Positions 18,772-28,414 of a stretch of 64,000 nt of DNA are shown one piece after another. Each line of letters starts with the position of its first letter. The stretch's first letter is position 1. The stretch covers positions 1 to 64,000 of the forward strand of contig CAZPAO010000010.1 of the NCBI GenBank assembly GCA_964584665.1. The letters run 5' to 3'. The DNA comes from DASUBN01 sp964584665 (GTDB taxonomy: Bacteria > Pseudomonadota > Gammaproteobacteria > Natronospirales > REEB76). The translations under genes and the position numbers were made by a program. The notes under the pieces were generated by a model. It did not search any database and was not told where the DNA came from. It saw nothing but the letters and a program-made list of their open reading frames with translations.

Positions 18772-20730
18772 TCAGGGGGGATTCCCGGCTTGGCGGGCGT
18801 ACTCCCGCTTCAGCACCAGCAAGTCGGCGCTGAAACGGTAGTCGTGCACTGCCTCCAGCGCCTCGATCTGTGCCTCGGCGTCCTTCATATCGTGATAACG
18901 CAGCAGCAAGTGGGCAAAGTTTGAATGCAGCGTCTGGTCCCGCGGGCAGAGGTTCACTGCCTGCTGCAAGGCTGCGGAGGCTCCCGGCAATTCACCCGTG
19001 TCTTCCTGGAAGATCGAGTAGGTGTTCCAGGCATTCGCCACATAGCAGGGTTGCGGCCGGAACCGCGGGTTTGCGAAGGCGCCCTTGAACACCGCGCGGG
19101 CATCCTCGCGCAGGACCTGGTCTTCCGGACCCGTTAACTGCAGCAAGGCCTGCAGGGCGGACTGCAGGGAGGACGTGGGCGCTGCCTCTCCTACCCTGTC
19201 CGCAGCGGATCGCAGGCGCACATGGGCATCCGGCAGTTGTCCCAGCTTGGCGTACATGAAGGCGAGGCCCACATCCTGATTGATGCTGCCGGGTTCAAGG
19301 GTCTTCGCCTGTTCCGCCGCTTGCACCGCGGCCGGGATCAGCTGCGTGTCCCCGGATACGATCACGTAACGCATGTATGCCCATTGCAGTTCAGTGAGCG
19401 CACGCGGGGAGCCGGGGTGATGACGTGCCTCGGAGCGGCCGAAATCCAGCTCGGTCTGCCAGTCCAGTGCGCGCATGGCGGTGGTCAGGGCCAGGATGGT
19501 GAAGACCGCTATGCCCAAGGTCTTGGCCAGGCGACCCAGCCCACGCTTTTCGCACAAGGCATATATGCCTGCCACGCAGGCCAGGATTGGGCCGAAAGCC
19601 GGCAGATAGTTGCGGTGCTCGAACACGAGTTCCAGGGGCAGGATCGTCGATTCCATCAGGTGCCCGGCCAGGAACCACAACACCCCGAAGCTGAACAGCG
19701 GATGGCGGCGCCGGCAAGCCAGGGCTCCTGCTGCCAGTGCCACCAGCAGCAGCACGGCGGGTAGTGTGGTGGTCGGTTCCAGTAAACCGTGCGACACCGC
19801 CACATCGTCGTGGAAGAGACCGAGTTGGCGCAGGTCCGGGATGAACAGCCAGCGCAAGTAGTCGAGCAGCACGCGGCATTCGCTGAGCAGCCGCTGGTAC
19901 AGGGTGAAATCGCGGCCAAGATAACTGGCGAAGAAGAATCCTGGCCGTACCGCAGCCAGCACCAGCGCGGCGATCAGGGGCAGCGCCAGGAATACGACGA
20001 AGAACGCCAGCACCTTACGGTCACGCCGGCCAGCGCCGTCGCGGAAGTCGAGCAAGGTGAATTCGACCACCAGGAGATATACAGGCACCAGTGCCGCGGT
20101 CTCCTTGCAGAGCATACCGAGCAGGACGCAGAGCGGGGTCGTCAGCCATATCAGCATCGCGCCGTTGCGGGTACCGATGCCGCGTCGGCGGCCGATGAGA
20201 TAGGCGAGCATCGCGGCGGCGCTGAACAGCGCCGACAGCGAAGTCTCGCGCTGCACGATGTATAGCACCGCTGTGAGGTTGAGGGGGTGTACCAGCCAAA
20301 GTGCCGCGGCAGCCAGGCTGAGCCAAGCGATACGCTGCGTGTCGGCCGGTCTTCCTATGCTCCTGGCATGGACCAAGAGTACCTCGCGGGCCAGGAAGCC
20401 AAGGAGGCCGCCGCAGGCGAGGTGGATGAAGATGTTGACCAGCTTGAAGCCGAAAGGCGACAGCCCGAACAGCTGCGCGTTGAGGATCAGGCTCAGCATG
20501 CTCAAGGGTCGCAGCAAGCCGCCGATCGGTGCCGACAGCATGGCGTCGAGGAGCCCCGCCAGGTCGTGGTGCGCGGCTGTGACCGCCGGGTTGCTGACGA
20601 TGCTGCTGAAATCGTCGAACACGAAGTCGCCGGGCAGACCAGGCAGATAGACGAGTAGCCCAACGGCCAAGGCCGTGACGCAGGCCAGACCGAAGATCAG
20701 TGCGGGTCGTTGGGGCAGGAAGGATCTCAT
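18772..20730 (-). CDS. TMTC-like GT-C membrane glycosyltransferase with C-terminal TPR-like region (paralogue 2)
   Basis: This 652-residue protein has the same length and plan as the neighbouring 651-residue protein and clearly arose by duplication. It has the acidic loop motif GDFVFDDFSSIV, then RPLSMLSL, LVHPLNLTAVLYIVQRETSLSA, CKETAALVPVY, LGLFHDDVAVSHGLLEP and MESTILPLELVFEHRNYLP, followed by a helical TPR-like C-terminal region after about residue 430. Sequence between the motifs has diverged, so the two may use different acceptor sites or sugars. It lies directly downstream of the pilA terminator on the same strand, which makes pilin a plausible acceptor. The enzymatic role is inferred, not shown. 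Confidence 0.75.
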   Translation of the reverse strand: MRSFLPQRPALIFGLACVTALAVGLLVYLPGLPGDFVFDDFSSIVSNPAVTAAHHDLAGLLDAMLSAPIGGLLRPLSMLSLILNAQLFGLSPFGFKLVNIFIHLACGGLLGFLAREVLLVHARSIGRPADTQRIAWLSLAAAALWLVHPLNLTAVLYIVQRETSLSALFSAAAMLAYLIGRRRGIGTRNGAMLIWLTTPLCVLLGMLCKETAALVPVYLLVVEFTLLDFRDGAGRRDRKVLAFFVVFLALPLIAALVLAAVRPGFFFASYLGRDFTLYQRLLSECRVLLDYLRWLFIPDLRQLGLFHDDVAVSHGLLEPTTTLPAVLLLVALAAGALACRRRHPLFSFGVLWFLAGHLMESTILPLELVFEHRNYLPAFGPILACVAGIYALCEKRGLGRLAKTLGIAVFTILALTTAMRALDWQTELDFGRSEARHHPGSPRALTELQWAYMRYVIVSGDTQLIPAAVQAAEQAKTLEPGSINQDVGLAFMYAKLGQLPDAHVRLRSAADRVGEAAPTSSLQSALQALLQLTGPEDQVLREDARAVFKGAFANPRFRPQPCYVANAWNTYSIFQEDTGELPGASAALQQAVNLCPRDQTLHSNFAHLLLRYHDMKDAEAQIEALEAVHDYRFSADLLVLKREYARQAGNPP

Positions 20731-20750
20731 CAGCTTGGATTCAGGGGCCC

Positions 20751-20784
20751 GAAAAAACTATGCCCCGCACGAGGCGGGGCATAG
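20751..20784 (-). terminator. Rho-independent terminator of pilA
   Basis: The arms 20758-20768 and 20774-20784 form a perfect 11-bp stem (CTATGCCCCGC on the plus strand) with a five-base loop. On the minus strand the stem is followed by six T (20757-20752). It lies 26 bases after the pilA stop and separates the highly expressed pilin from the downstream GT-C genes. Confidence 0.92.
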
Positions 20785-20810
20785 CTCCCATTCGGGAAAC
20801 GACCCAGCTA

Positions 20811-21275
20811 TTAAGGAGCGCTGGCGTCGCGGCACGAGGCCGGCAGATACTTCTCGTCGACCGGGCTGGCGGAACCGACGCCGCAATGCCAGGTGTTGCC
20901 ACCGTCGGTGGTCCAGAGTTCGACGCTCTTGGACTTGATGTTGGCATTGACGCCGCCATCACGCATCGTGGCCAGGATGCCAGCGGTGCTGCCCGAGTTG
21001 CCGACCATCTTGACGATGGACACATAGCGGCCGACCGGGCCGACGCTGGTGGCGGTGCTGTACACGGAGATCAGCGCCGTGGGCCAGCGGCTGTTGTTCT
21101 GGTAGAACTCGGACAGGCCGACTTCGCCGCCGCCGGCGAGCTGGATGCCTTCCGACATCTGCGAGCGGGCGATGTAGTCCTGGTACGCCGGGATGGCGAT
21201 GGCCGCCAAGATGCCGATGATCGCGATCACGATCATCAATTCGATCAGGGTGAAGCCCTTCTGCAACGTCTTCAT
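20811..21275 (-). CDS. pilA: Type IV major pilin PilA
   Basis: The 154-residue prepilin has a short positively charged leader (MKTLQKG) cleaved by PilD before the methylated Phe of FTLIELMIVIAIIGILAAIA. Glu5 of the mature protein is present, and IPAYQDYIARSQMSEG completes the canonical N-terminal helix. Two cysteines near the end (WHCGVGS and ASCRD) would close the D-region disulfide loop. The C-terminus (DASAP) carries a serine close to the end, reminiscent of pilins that are O-glycosylated at a C-terminal Ser; that is inference. It has a sigma-54 promoter with PilR-type sites, a strong GAGGAG Shine-Dalgarno and its own terminator. Two GT-C glycosyltransferases follow. Confidence 0.97.
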   Translation of the reverse strand: MKTLQKGFTLIELMIVIAIIGILAAIAIPAYQDYIARSQMSEGIQLAGGGEVGLSEFYQNNSRWPTALISVYSTATSVGPVGRYVSIVKMVGNSGSTAGILATMRDGGVNANIKSKSVELWTTDGGNTWHCGVGSASPVDEKYLPASCRDASAP

Positions 21276-21342
21276 GGATAACTCCTCAAGGTGTGGAGAC
21301 CGAACATAATCTGGAGTGACTTTACACTCCTGCCCTAAGACT

Positions 21343-21360
21343 ATGCAACAAGCATGCCAA
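21343..21360 (-). promoter_or_regulatory. Sigma-54 promoter of pilA
   Basis: On the minus strand the sequence reads TTGGCATGCTTGTTGCAT, a near-consensus -24/-12 element with GG and GC spaced by exactly ten bases. It lies about 68 bases before the pilA start. Type IV pilin genes controlled by PilS/PilR use RpoN promoters, and both regulators are encoded immediately upstream. Confidence 0.93.
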
Positions 21361-21425
21361 GATGCTTATAGGGGCTTTTCCGGCTGGATTTTGAGGATTC
21401 TGCTTGGCGGCGCGGTGATAAGGAC

Positions 21426-21461
21426 TGTCAAAAACCTGTCAGTTGCTGACAATCTTTGTCA
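21426..21461. promoter_or_regulatory. Helically phased PilR-type binding sites upstream of pilA
   Basis: Four TGTCA motifs occur at 21426-21430, 21437-21441, 21447-21451 (inverted, TGACA) and 21457-21461, spaced 11, 10 and 10 bases apart, which is one helical turn. They lie roughly 80-115 bases upstream of the expected pilA transcription start. In Pseudomonas aeruginosa PilR binds clustered TGTC-containing sites at similar distance. The sites lie between pilR and the sigma-54 promoter. Confidence 0.75.
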
Positions 21462-21471
21462 GTCCTGGCAG

Positions 21472-22818
<1,347 letters not shown>

Positions 22819-22820
22819 GC

Positions 22821-24455
22821 TCAGGTCAACCAGCCTTCGGAGGCGCCGAACTCGATGCGGAAACAGCTTCCCCCCTGGCTGCGCGGCGTATAGGACAGGC
22901 GGGCGCGGTTACATTCGCAGAGTTCACGCGCGATGAAAAGCCCCAATCCCGTGCCGCGCGGGTCTGAGGTGTAGAAGGGCTCGAAGATGTGCTCGGCCAC
23001 CTCCGGCGAGATGCCCGGGCCGCGGTCCAGCACTTCGAGATACCCTGACCCCGGGGCCGCCAGCGGCCCGATGCGGTATTCGATCCGTACGTCGCCATCC
23101 CGCTCCTTGCGGCCGTGATGCAGCGCGTTCTCCGAGAGGTTCCACACGATCTGATGCAGGTGTGTGGGGTCCACGCGCATGCGCGGCAACTGCCGATATT
23201 CGGCATCCAGCGGCACAGCGTCGGCGGGCAGCGCGTGGCGGTCGCGGAACTCGGCGACGAAATCCTTGAGCCAGGCGGTCACATCCAGTTCCTCGGCGCG
23301 GGTGCTGTCACGGCGCGAGAGCTGCAGGATGTTCTCGACGATGCGTTCCATGCGCCCGGCATGCTCGTCGATGATCTCGATGAGGCGCTGGTCCTTGCCG
23401 GTTATCTGCGGCGACTCCGCCAGCAACTGGTTGGCATGGCTCACCGCCGAGAGGGGGTTCCTGATCTCGTGGGCGATACTGGCGGTGAGCCGGCCCAGGG
23501 TCGCGAGCTTCATCTGGCGCACCTGCTCGGCCACGGCGCTCGCGTCTTCCAGGAAGATGAGCGCGCCGGCCGCGCGGTTGCGTCCGATGCTGGCGAAGTG
23601 GGGTATCAACGGCCGGCCCTGGGGGCTGACCACGGTGGACGGCCGCTTGATGTCCCCCTGGCGCCAGGCTTGCAGTTCGCCGCGCAGGCGCGGGGCAGCA
23701 TCCTGCAGGGCCTCGCGGCTGTCGGTCCGGGTGCGCAGGCTCTCGGCGGCCGCGCTGTTGAGCATGCGGATGCGATCCTGCTCGTCCACCACCAAGACGC
23801 CCGTGCGCATGTGCTGGATGACGTATTCGTTGATCTCGGCCAGGTCTGCGAGGTCGAGGCCACGCTGCTCGGCCAGCGCCTCGCTCTCACGCAGGCGGTG
23901 CCCCACGTATTGCCCGCCGAGGGCCGTGGCGAAGACGATGATGCCGATGATGCCGGCCTGGGTGTAACCACCCTGCTCGCCGGTACCGTTCAGGATGGCG
24001 AGTCCCTGTTCGCCGAGGATGGCTATGACCGCCACCGCCGCGAAGGCGATGCTCATGCGGCGCGAGAGCAGCACGCTGTTGATGGACACCGTGATGAACA
24101 TCAGGCTGCCGAGACCGCTGGCGGCACCGCCGCTGGCGTGCATCAACAGCAGCACCGCGGTGATGTCGCCGGCCAACTGGGCGTAGGTCTGGAGTTCCAG
24201 CCCGGGCCGCCGCGCGCGTACCGTGAAGCTCGCCAGGGCGCCGAAACTGAAATACATGATGCCGGTCCACAGGAACAGCCCCGGATAGACGTCGCCCAGC
24301 AGGCGCGGGTTGCTGTCGCTGAAATACAGCGTCACCACCAGCCCGCCCACCACCATGCGGAACAGGTTTACGATGTTGAGCAGGCGCCAGGCTGCCGCCT
24401 CGGCCGGGGAGGCGACGGGCTCCGCCGGGGTGACCGTGTTGGGGATGCTGTTCAT
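22821..24455 (-). CDS. pilS: Sensor histidine kinase PilS
   Basis: PilS is the membrane kinase that phosphorylates PilR and, in Pseudomonas, senses the pilin pool in the inner membrane. The 544-residue protein has six N-terminal transmembrane segments (about residues 30-200), a cytoplasmic PAS domain (about 225-320), a DHp helix with the phospho-His in TASIAHEIRNPLSAV, and a HATPase domain with IVWNLSENALHHG and GTGLGLFIARELCE. The open frame extends to 24566, but that would overlap sucC and lacks family similarity, so I chose the ATG at 24455. Confidence 0.94.
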   Translation of the reverse strand: MNSIPNTVTPAEPVASPAEAAAWRLLNIVNLFRMVVGGLVVTLYFSDSNPRLLGDVYPGLFLWTGIMYFSFGALASFTVRARRPGLELQTYAQLAGDITAVLLLMHASGGAASGLGSLMFITVSINSVLLSRRMSIAFAAVAVIAILGEQGLAILNGTGEQGGYTQAGIIGIIVFATALGGQYVGHRLRESEALAEQRGLDLADLAEINEYVIQHMRTGVLVVDEQDRIRMLNSAAAESLRTRTDSREALQDAAPRLRGELQAWRQGDIKRPSTVVSPQGRPLIPHFASIGRNRAAGALIFLEDASAVAEQVRQMKLATLGRLTASIAHEIRNPLSAVSHANQLLAESPQITGKDQRLIEIIDEHAGRMERIVENILQLSRRDSTRAEELDVTAWLKDFVAEFRDRHALPADAVPLDAEYRQLPRMRVDPTHLHQIVWNLSENALHHGRKERDGDVRIEYRIGPLAAPGSGYLEVLDRGPGISPEVAEHIFEPFYTSDPRGTGLGLFIARELCECNRARLSYTPRSQGGSCFRIEFGASEGWLT

Positions 24456-24536
24456 GCCGCTCTGGTTGCGCCTTTGCGTATGCGGGGGCTTTGCTTCAAA
24501 ATACCGCCTTCCCACCCAGCCCGAAATCCCAAGCCC

Positions 24537-25706
24537 ATGAACCTGCACGAATATCAGGCAAAACAACTGTTTGCAGAATACGGCATCCCGGTCCCCCGCG
24601 GAATGCCGGCCAAGAGCGGTGCCGAGGCGGCCAGCGCGGCCCAGTCCCTGGGCGGCAGCCTATGGGTCGTGAAGGCCCAGGTGCACGCCGGCGGGCGCGG
24701 CAAGGCGGGCGGCGTGAAGCTCTGCCGCAGCCCCGAGGAGGTGCGCGCCGCGGCCGAGGGCATGCTGGGCAAGCGCCTGCATACCCACCAGACCGGCCCC
24801 GAGGGCCTGCCCATCAACGCTGTGATCGTGGAAGCGGGCTCGGACATCGAGCGCGAGCTGTACCTCTCGGTGCTGGTGGACCGGGCGCGCGAGCAGGTGG
24901 TGTTCATGGCCTCCGCGGATGGCGGCATGGACATCGAGGAAGTGGCGGCCAAGACCCCGGAGCGGATCTTCCGCGTCTGGATCCACCCCGCTGCCGGCAT
25001 CCAGCCCAACCAGATCCGTGAGCTTGCCTTCGGCCTGGGGCTCACCCGCAAGGAACACATGGCCACCTTCGGCAAGATCGCCGAGGGGCTCTACAAGCTC
25101 TTCATGGAGCGCGACGCCAGCTTGGTCGAGATCAACCCGCTGATCGTGACCACCGACGGGCGCGTGGTGGCGCTGGACGCCAAACTCAACCTGGACGACA
25201 ACGCCCTCTACCGCCAGCCCCAGCTCGCGGCGCAGCGCGACAAGAGCCAGGAGGACGAGCGCGAGAGCACCGCCCGCGAGAACGACCTCAACTACGTGTC
25301 CCTCGATGGCGACATCGCCTGCATGGTGAACGGCGCGGGCCTCGCCATGGCGACCATGGACATCATCAAGCTGCATGGCGGCACACCGGCCAACTTCCTG
25401 GACGTGGGCGGCGGAGCCACCACCGAGCGGGTGACCGCGGCCTTCAACCTGATCCTGTCCAACAAGTCCGTGAAGGCCATCCTGGTCAACATCTTCGGCG
25501 GCATCGTGCGCTGCGACCTGATCGCGGAGGGCATCATCAACGCGGTCAAGGGCGTGGGCGTGCAGGTGCCGGTGGTGGTGCGCCTGGAAGGCACCAACGT
25601 GGAGCAGGGCAAGGCGCTGCTGGCCAAGAGCGGCCTCGCCATCATCCCCGCCAACGACCTCACCGACGCCGCCAAGAAAGTCGTCGCGTCCATCAAGCGC
25701 AAGTAA
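24537..25706 (+). CDS. sucC: Succinyl-CoA synthetase beta subunit (ADP-forming)
   Basis: SucC pairs with SucD to interconvert succinyl-CoA and succinate with nucleotide phosphorylation in the TCA cycle. The 389-residue protein begins with the universal MNLHEYQAKQLFAEYG and contains the ATP-grasp motifs VKAQVHAGGRGKAGG and LVEINPLIVT, and the CoA-ligase region NFLDVGGGA and VNIFGGIVRCD. It is divergent from pilS with an 81-base gap and is followed nine bases later by sucD. Confidence 0.98.
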   Translation: MNLHEYQAKQLFAEYGIPVPRGMPAKSGAEAASAAQSLGGSLWVVKAQVHAGGRGKAGGVKLCRSPEEVRAAAEGMLGKRLHTHQTGPEGLPINAVIVEAGSDIERELYLSVLVDRAREQVVFMASADGGMDIEEVAAKTPERIFRVWIHPAAGIQPNQIRELAFGLGLTRKEHMATFGKIAEGLYKLFMERDASLVEINPLIVTTDGRVVALDAKLNLDDNALYRQPQLAAQRDKSQEDERESTARENDLNYVSLDGDIACMVNGAGLAMATMDIIKLHGGTPANFLDVGGGATTERVTAAFNLILSNKSVKAILVNIFGGIVRCDLIAEGIINAVKGVGVQVPVVVRLEGTNVEQGKALLAKSGLAIIPANDLTDAAKKVVASIKRK

Positions 25707-25715
25707 GAGACAGCC

Positions 25716-26675
25716 ATGAGCATCCTCGTAAACAAGAAGACCAAGGTCATCTGCCAGGGTTTCACCGGCAAGCAGGGCACCTTCCACTCGGAACAGGCCC
25801 TCGCCTACGGCACCAAGCTGGTGGGCGGCGTGACCCCCGGCCGCGGCGGCGAGAAGCATCTCGGCCTGCCGGTGTTCAACACCGTGCACGACGCGGTCAA
25901 GGCCACCGGCGCGGAAGCCAGCATGATCTACGTGCCGGCAGCCTTCGCCGCCGACGCGATCCTGGAAGCGGCGGATGCCGGCATCAAGGTGATCGTGTGC
26001 ATCACCGAAGGCATCCCGGTCACGGACATGATCAAGGTCAAGGCCGCCATCCGCGACAAGGACTGCGTGCTCATCGGCCCCAACTGCCCCGGCATCATCA
26101 CCCCGGGCGAATGCAAGATCGGCATCATGCCGGGCCACATCCATCGCAAGGGCAAGATCGGCATCGTGTCCCGCTCCGGCACCCTGACCTACGAGGCCGT
26201 GTTCCAGACCACCAACCTCAAGCTCGGCCAATCCACCTGCGTCGGCATCGGCGGCGACCCGGTGCACGGCATGAACTTCATCGACGTGATCAAGCTGTTC
26301 GAGCAGGATCCGCAGACCGAAGGCATCATCATGGTGGGCGAGATCGGCGGCACCGACGAGGAAGCCGCGGCCGAATACATCAAGAAGCATGTGACGAAGC
26401 CGGTGGTGGCCTACATCGCCGGCGTGACGGCGCCCCCGGGCAAACGCATGGGCCATGCCGGCGCCATCGTCTCCGGCGGAGCAGGCACCGCCCAGGCCAA
26501 GTTCAAGGCACTCGAGAAGGCTGGGGTGAAGACGACCCATTCCCCGGCGGAACTCGGCAGCACCATGGCCAAGCTGATGAAGGGCGGCAGGAAGGCTTCC
26601 AAGAAGAAGCCGGCCAAGAAAGCCAAGGCCAAGCCCAAGAAGGCAGCGAAGAAGAAGGGTCGTGCGCGCCGCTGA
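25716..26675 (+). CDS. sucD: Succinyl-CoA synthetase alpha subunit with Lys-rich C-terminal tail
   Basis: SucD carries the phospho-histidine of succinyl-CoA synthetase, seen here in MGHAGAIVSGG. The core follows E. coli SucD closely (N-terminal CoA-binding fold with CQGFTGKQGTFHSEQA, then IGPNCPGIITPGECKIGIMPG). The family normally ends near residue 290. This protein has 319 residues because of an added tail, from about 291 onward, made almost only of Lys, Arg, Ala, Pro and Gly (repeated KKPAKKAKAK-type units), like a histone H1 tail. The reading frame through the tail is clean and ends in a stop, so the tail is not a frameshift artefact as far as the sequence shows. Confidence 0.97.
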   Translation: MSILVNKKTKVICQGFTGKQGTFHSEQALAYGTKLVGGVTPGRGGEKHLGLPVFNTVHDAVKATGAEASMIYVPAAFAADAILEAADAGIKVIVCITEGIPVTDMIKVKAAIRDKDCVLIGPNCPGIITPGECKIGIMPGHIHRKGKIGIVSRSGTLTYEAVFQTTNLKLGQSTCVGIGGDPVHGMNFIDVIKLFEQDPQTEGIIMVGEIGGTDEEAAAEYIKKHVTKPVVAYIAGVTAPPGKRMGHAGAIVSGGAGTAQAKFKALEKAGVKTTHSPAELGSTMAKLMKGGRKASKKKPAKKAKAKPKKAAKKKGRARR

Positions 26676-26713
26676 ACCCGGTCTCCGGCCCTTTCCCCGC
26701 CGCCGATGAATGC

Positions 26714-28336
26714 ATGAGCGCCGGCTTGCGCATCGTCATGGCCCAGCTCGACCTCCTGGTGGGGGACGTGGCGGGCAACGTGGACAAGCTCATCGCCGCC
26801 GCGGACGAGAGCCGCGATCGCCTCAAGGCGCAGCTCGTGGTCTTCCCCGAACTCGCCGTCACCGGTTATCCCCCTGAAGACCTCCTGTTCGACCCGGATT
26901 TCCGCCACCAGGTGGGGGCTGGAGTGGCGCGCCTGGCTGCCGGTATACGCGGCATCGACGTGGTGGTGGGTTATCCCCTGTACGAAGACGGCGGCATCCG
27001 CAACGTGGCTGCGGTCATCGGCGCAGGCGAGGTCAAGGCCGTCTACCGCAAGAGCGAGCTTCCCAACTACCAGGTGTTCGACGAGCAGCGCTACTTCGCC
27101 CCCGGGGAGGCGCCGGCGCTCATCGACGTGGCGGGTTTCGCCGTGGGCCTGAACGTCTGCGAGGACGTGTGGCACGCGGCGCCGGCCAAGCGCGCCGCCG
27201 AGGCGGGCGCGCGGGTGATCGTGGTGCCCAATGCCTCGCCGTTCAACGTGGGCAAGCAGGATGAACGGGAAGGGGAACTGCGACGCCGCGTGGGTGAGAC
27301 GGGCGTGCCCATGGTCTACGTCAACCACGTGGGTGGGCAGGATGACCTGCTGTTCGACGGCGGCTCGCTGGTCATGAACGCGGACGGCGTGGTGGCCGCG
27401 CGGGCCCCCAACTTCGAGGAAGGCCTGTACCCGGTGGATTTCGTGCTGGACGGCGCGGGCGCGCGGGCGCTGCCCGCCGCGGTGCACGTGGATGCGAGCG
27501 AAGAGGAGTGCGTGTACCGCGCGCTCGTGCGCGGTGTACGGGATTACGCCCGCAAGAACGGTTTCAAGGGTGCGCTGCTCGGCCTCTCCGGCGGCATCGA
27601 TTCGGCGCTCACGCTCGCCATCGCGGTGGATGCGCTGGGCGCGCAGAACGTGACGGCGGTGATGCTGCCCACGCGCTACACCTCCGACCTGAGCCTGGAG
27701 GGCGCTTCCGAACAGGCGCGCAAGCTCGGCATCGCCTACCACCTCATTCCGATCGAGTCGTCTTATGAATCCCTCCAGGCCGCCCTGCAGGGCGTACTGC
27801 CGGACACCAGCGGCATCACGGGCCAGAACTTGCAGGCGCGGGTGCGCGGCACGCTGCTCATGGCCATCTCCAACCGCAGCGGCAAGCTCCTGCTCGTCAC
27901 CTCCAACAAGAGCGAGGCGGCCATGGGCTACTCCACGCTCTATGGCGACATGGCCGGCGGCTTCGCGCCATTGCTGGATGTCTTGAAGACGCGCGTCTAC
28001 GCGCTCAGCCGTTATCGCAACGGTATCTCGACGGTGATCCCGGAAGCGGTGATCACGCGGGAGCCGACTGCGGAACTCGCGCCGGGACAGAAGGATTCAG
28101 ACAGCCTGCCGCCTTACGAGGTATTGGACCTGATCCTCAAGGCCTTGGTGGAGGAGGGGCGGTCTTTGGCGGAGGTGGTGGCGATGGGCCATCCCGAGGC
28201 GACGGTGCGCCGCGTGTCCGCGGCGGTGCAGAAAGCGGAGTACAAGCGCCGCCAGGCGCCGCCGGGTGTGCGCATCAGCCGGCGTTCCTTCGGCAACGAC
28301 CGGCGCTATCCGATCACGTCAGGGTTCGTCCGATAG
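26714..28336 (+). CDS. nadE: Glutamine-dependent NAD+ synthetase
   Basis: NadE amidates nicotinic acid adenine dinucleotide to NAD+. The 540-residue protein is the two-domain, glutamine-using form. An N-terminal nitrilase-fold glutaminase (about 1-255) has Glu, Lys and Cys catalytic residues in FPELAVTGYPPED, YRKSELPNY and GLNVCEDVWH. A C-terminal ATP-pyrophosphatase synthetase (about 265-540) has the LSGGIDSALTLA loop. I chose the ATG at 26714. The stop codon lies in the loop of a small hairpin that begins a series of hairpins running to 28387. The gene converges on bamD. Confidence 0.96.
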   Translation: MSAGLRIVMAQLDLLVGDVAGNVDKLIAAADESRDRLKAQLVVFPELAVTGYPPEDLLFDPDFRHQVGAGVARLAAGIRGIDVVVGYPLYEDGGIRNVAAVIGAGEVKAVYRKSELPNYQVFDEQRYFAPGEAPALIDVAGFAVGLNVCEDVWHAAPAKRAAEAGARVIVVPNASPFNVGKQDEREGELRRRVGETGVPMVYVNHVGGQDDLLFDGGSLVMNADGVVAARAPNFEEGLYPVDFVLDGAGARALPAAVHVDASEEECVYRALVRGVRDYARKNGFKGALLGLSGGIDSALTLAIAVDALGAQNVTAVMLPTRYTSDLSLEGASEQARKLGIAYHLIPIESSYESLQAALQGVLPDTSGITGQNLQARVRGTLLMAISNRSGKLLLVTSNKSEAAMGYSTLYGDMAGGFAPLLDVLKTRVYALSRYRNGISTVIPEAVITREPTAELAPGQKDSDSLPPYEVLDLILKALVEEGRSLAEVVAMGHPEATVRRVSAAVQKAEYKRRQAPPGVRISRRSFGNDRRYPITSGFVR

Positions 28337-28387
28337 GACGAACGCTCCGCCATGGATGGCGGAGCTGGAAGGCGCTCCAGGGATGGA
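28324..28387 (+). repeat. Hairpin series at the 3' end of nadE
   Basis: Two perfect 8-bp hairpins lie back to back: GTTCGTCC at 28324-28331 with 28336-28343 (loop GATA), and GCTCCGCC at 28344-28351 with 28358-28365 (loop ATGGAT). A weaker unit follows, TCCA-GGGA-TGGA at 28376-28387. There is no T-tract, so this is not a typical terminator. The ATGGAT and GGGA loops resemble those of the array at 63243-63346 when that array is read on the minus strand. Confidence 0.65.
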
Positions 28388-28414
28388 TAGAAGACTAAAC
28401 GAATTTAATCAGGG

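Noticed and set aside
23115..24536. Long upstream extension of the sucC frame
   Set aside because: It is antisense to pilS; sucC proteins begin at the MNLHEYQAKQ found at 24537.
24660..26540. 626-codon open frame antisense to sucCD
   Set aside because: It mirrors sucC and sucD and has the typical low-complexity composition of an antisense shadow.
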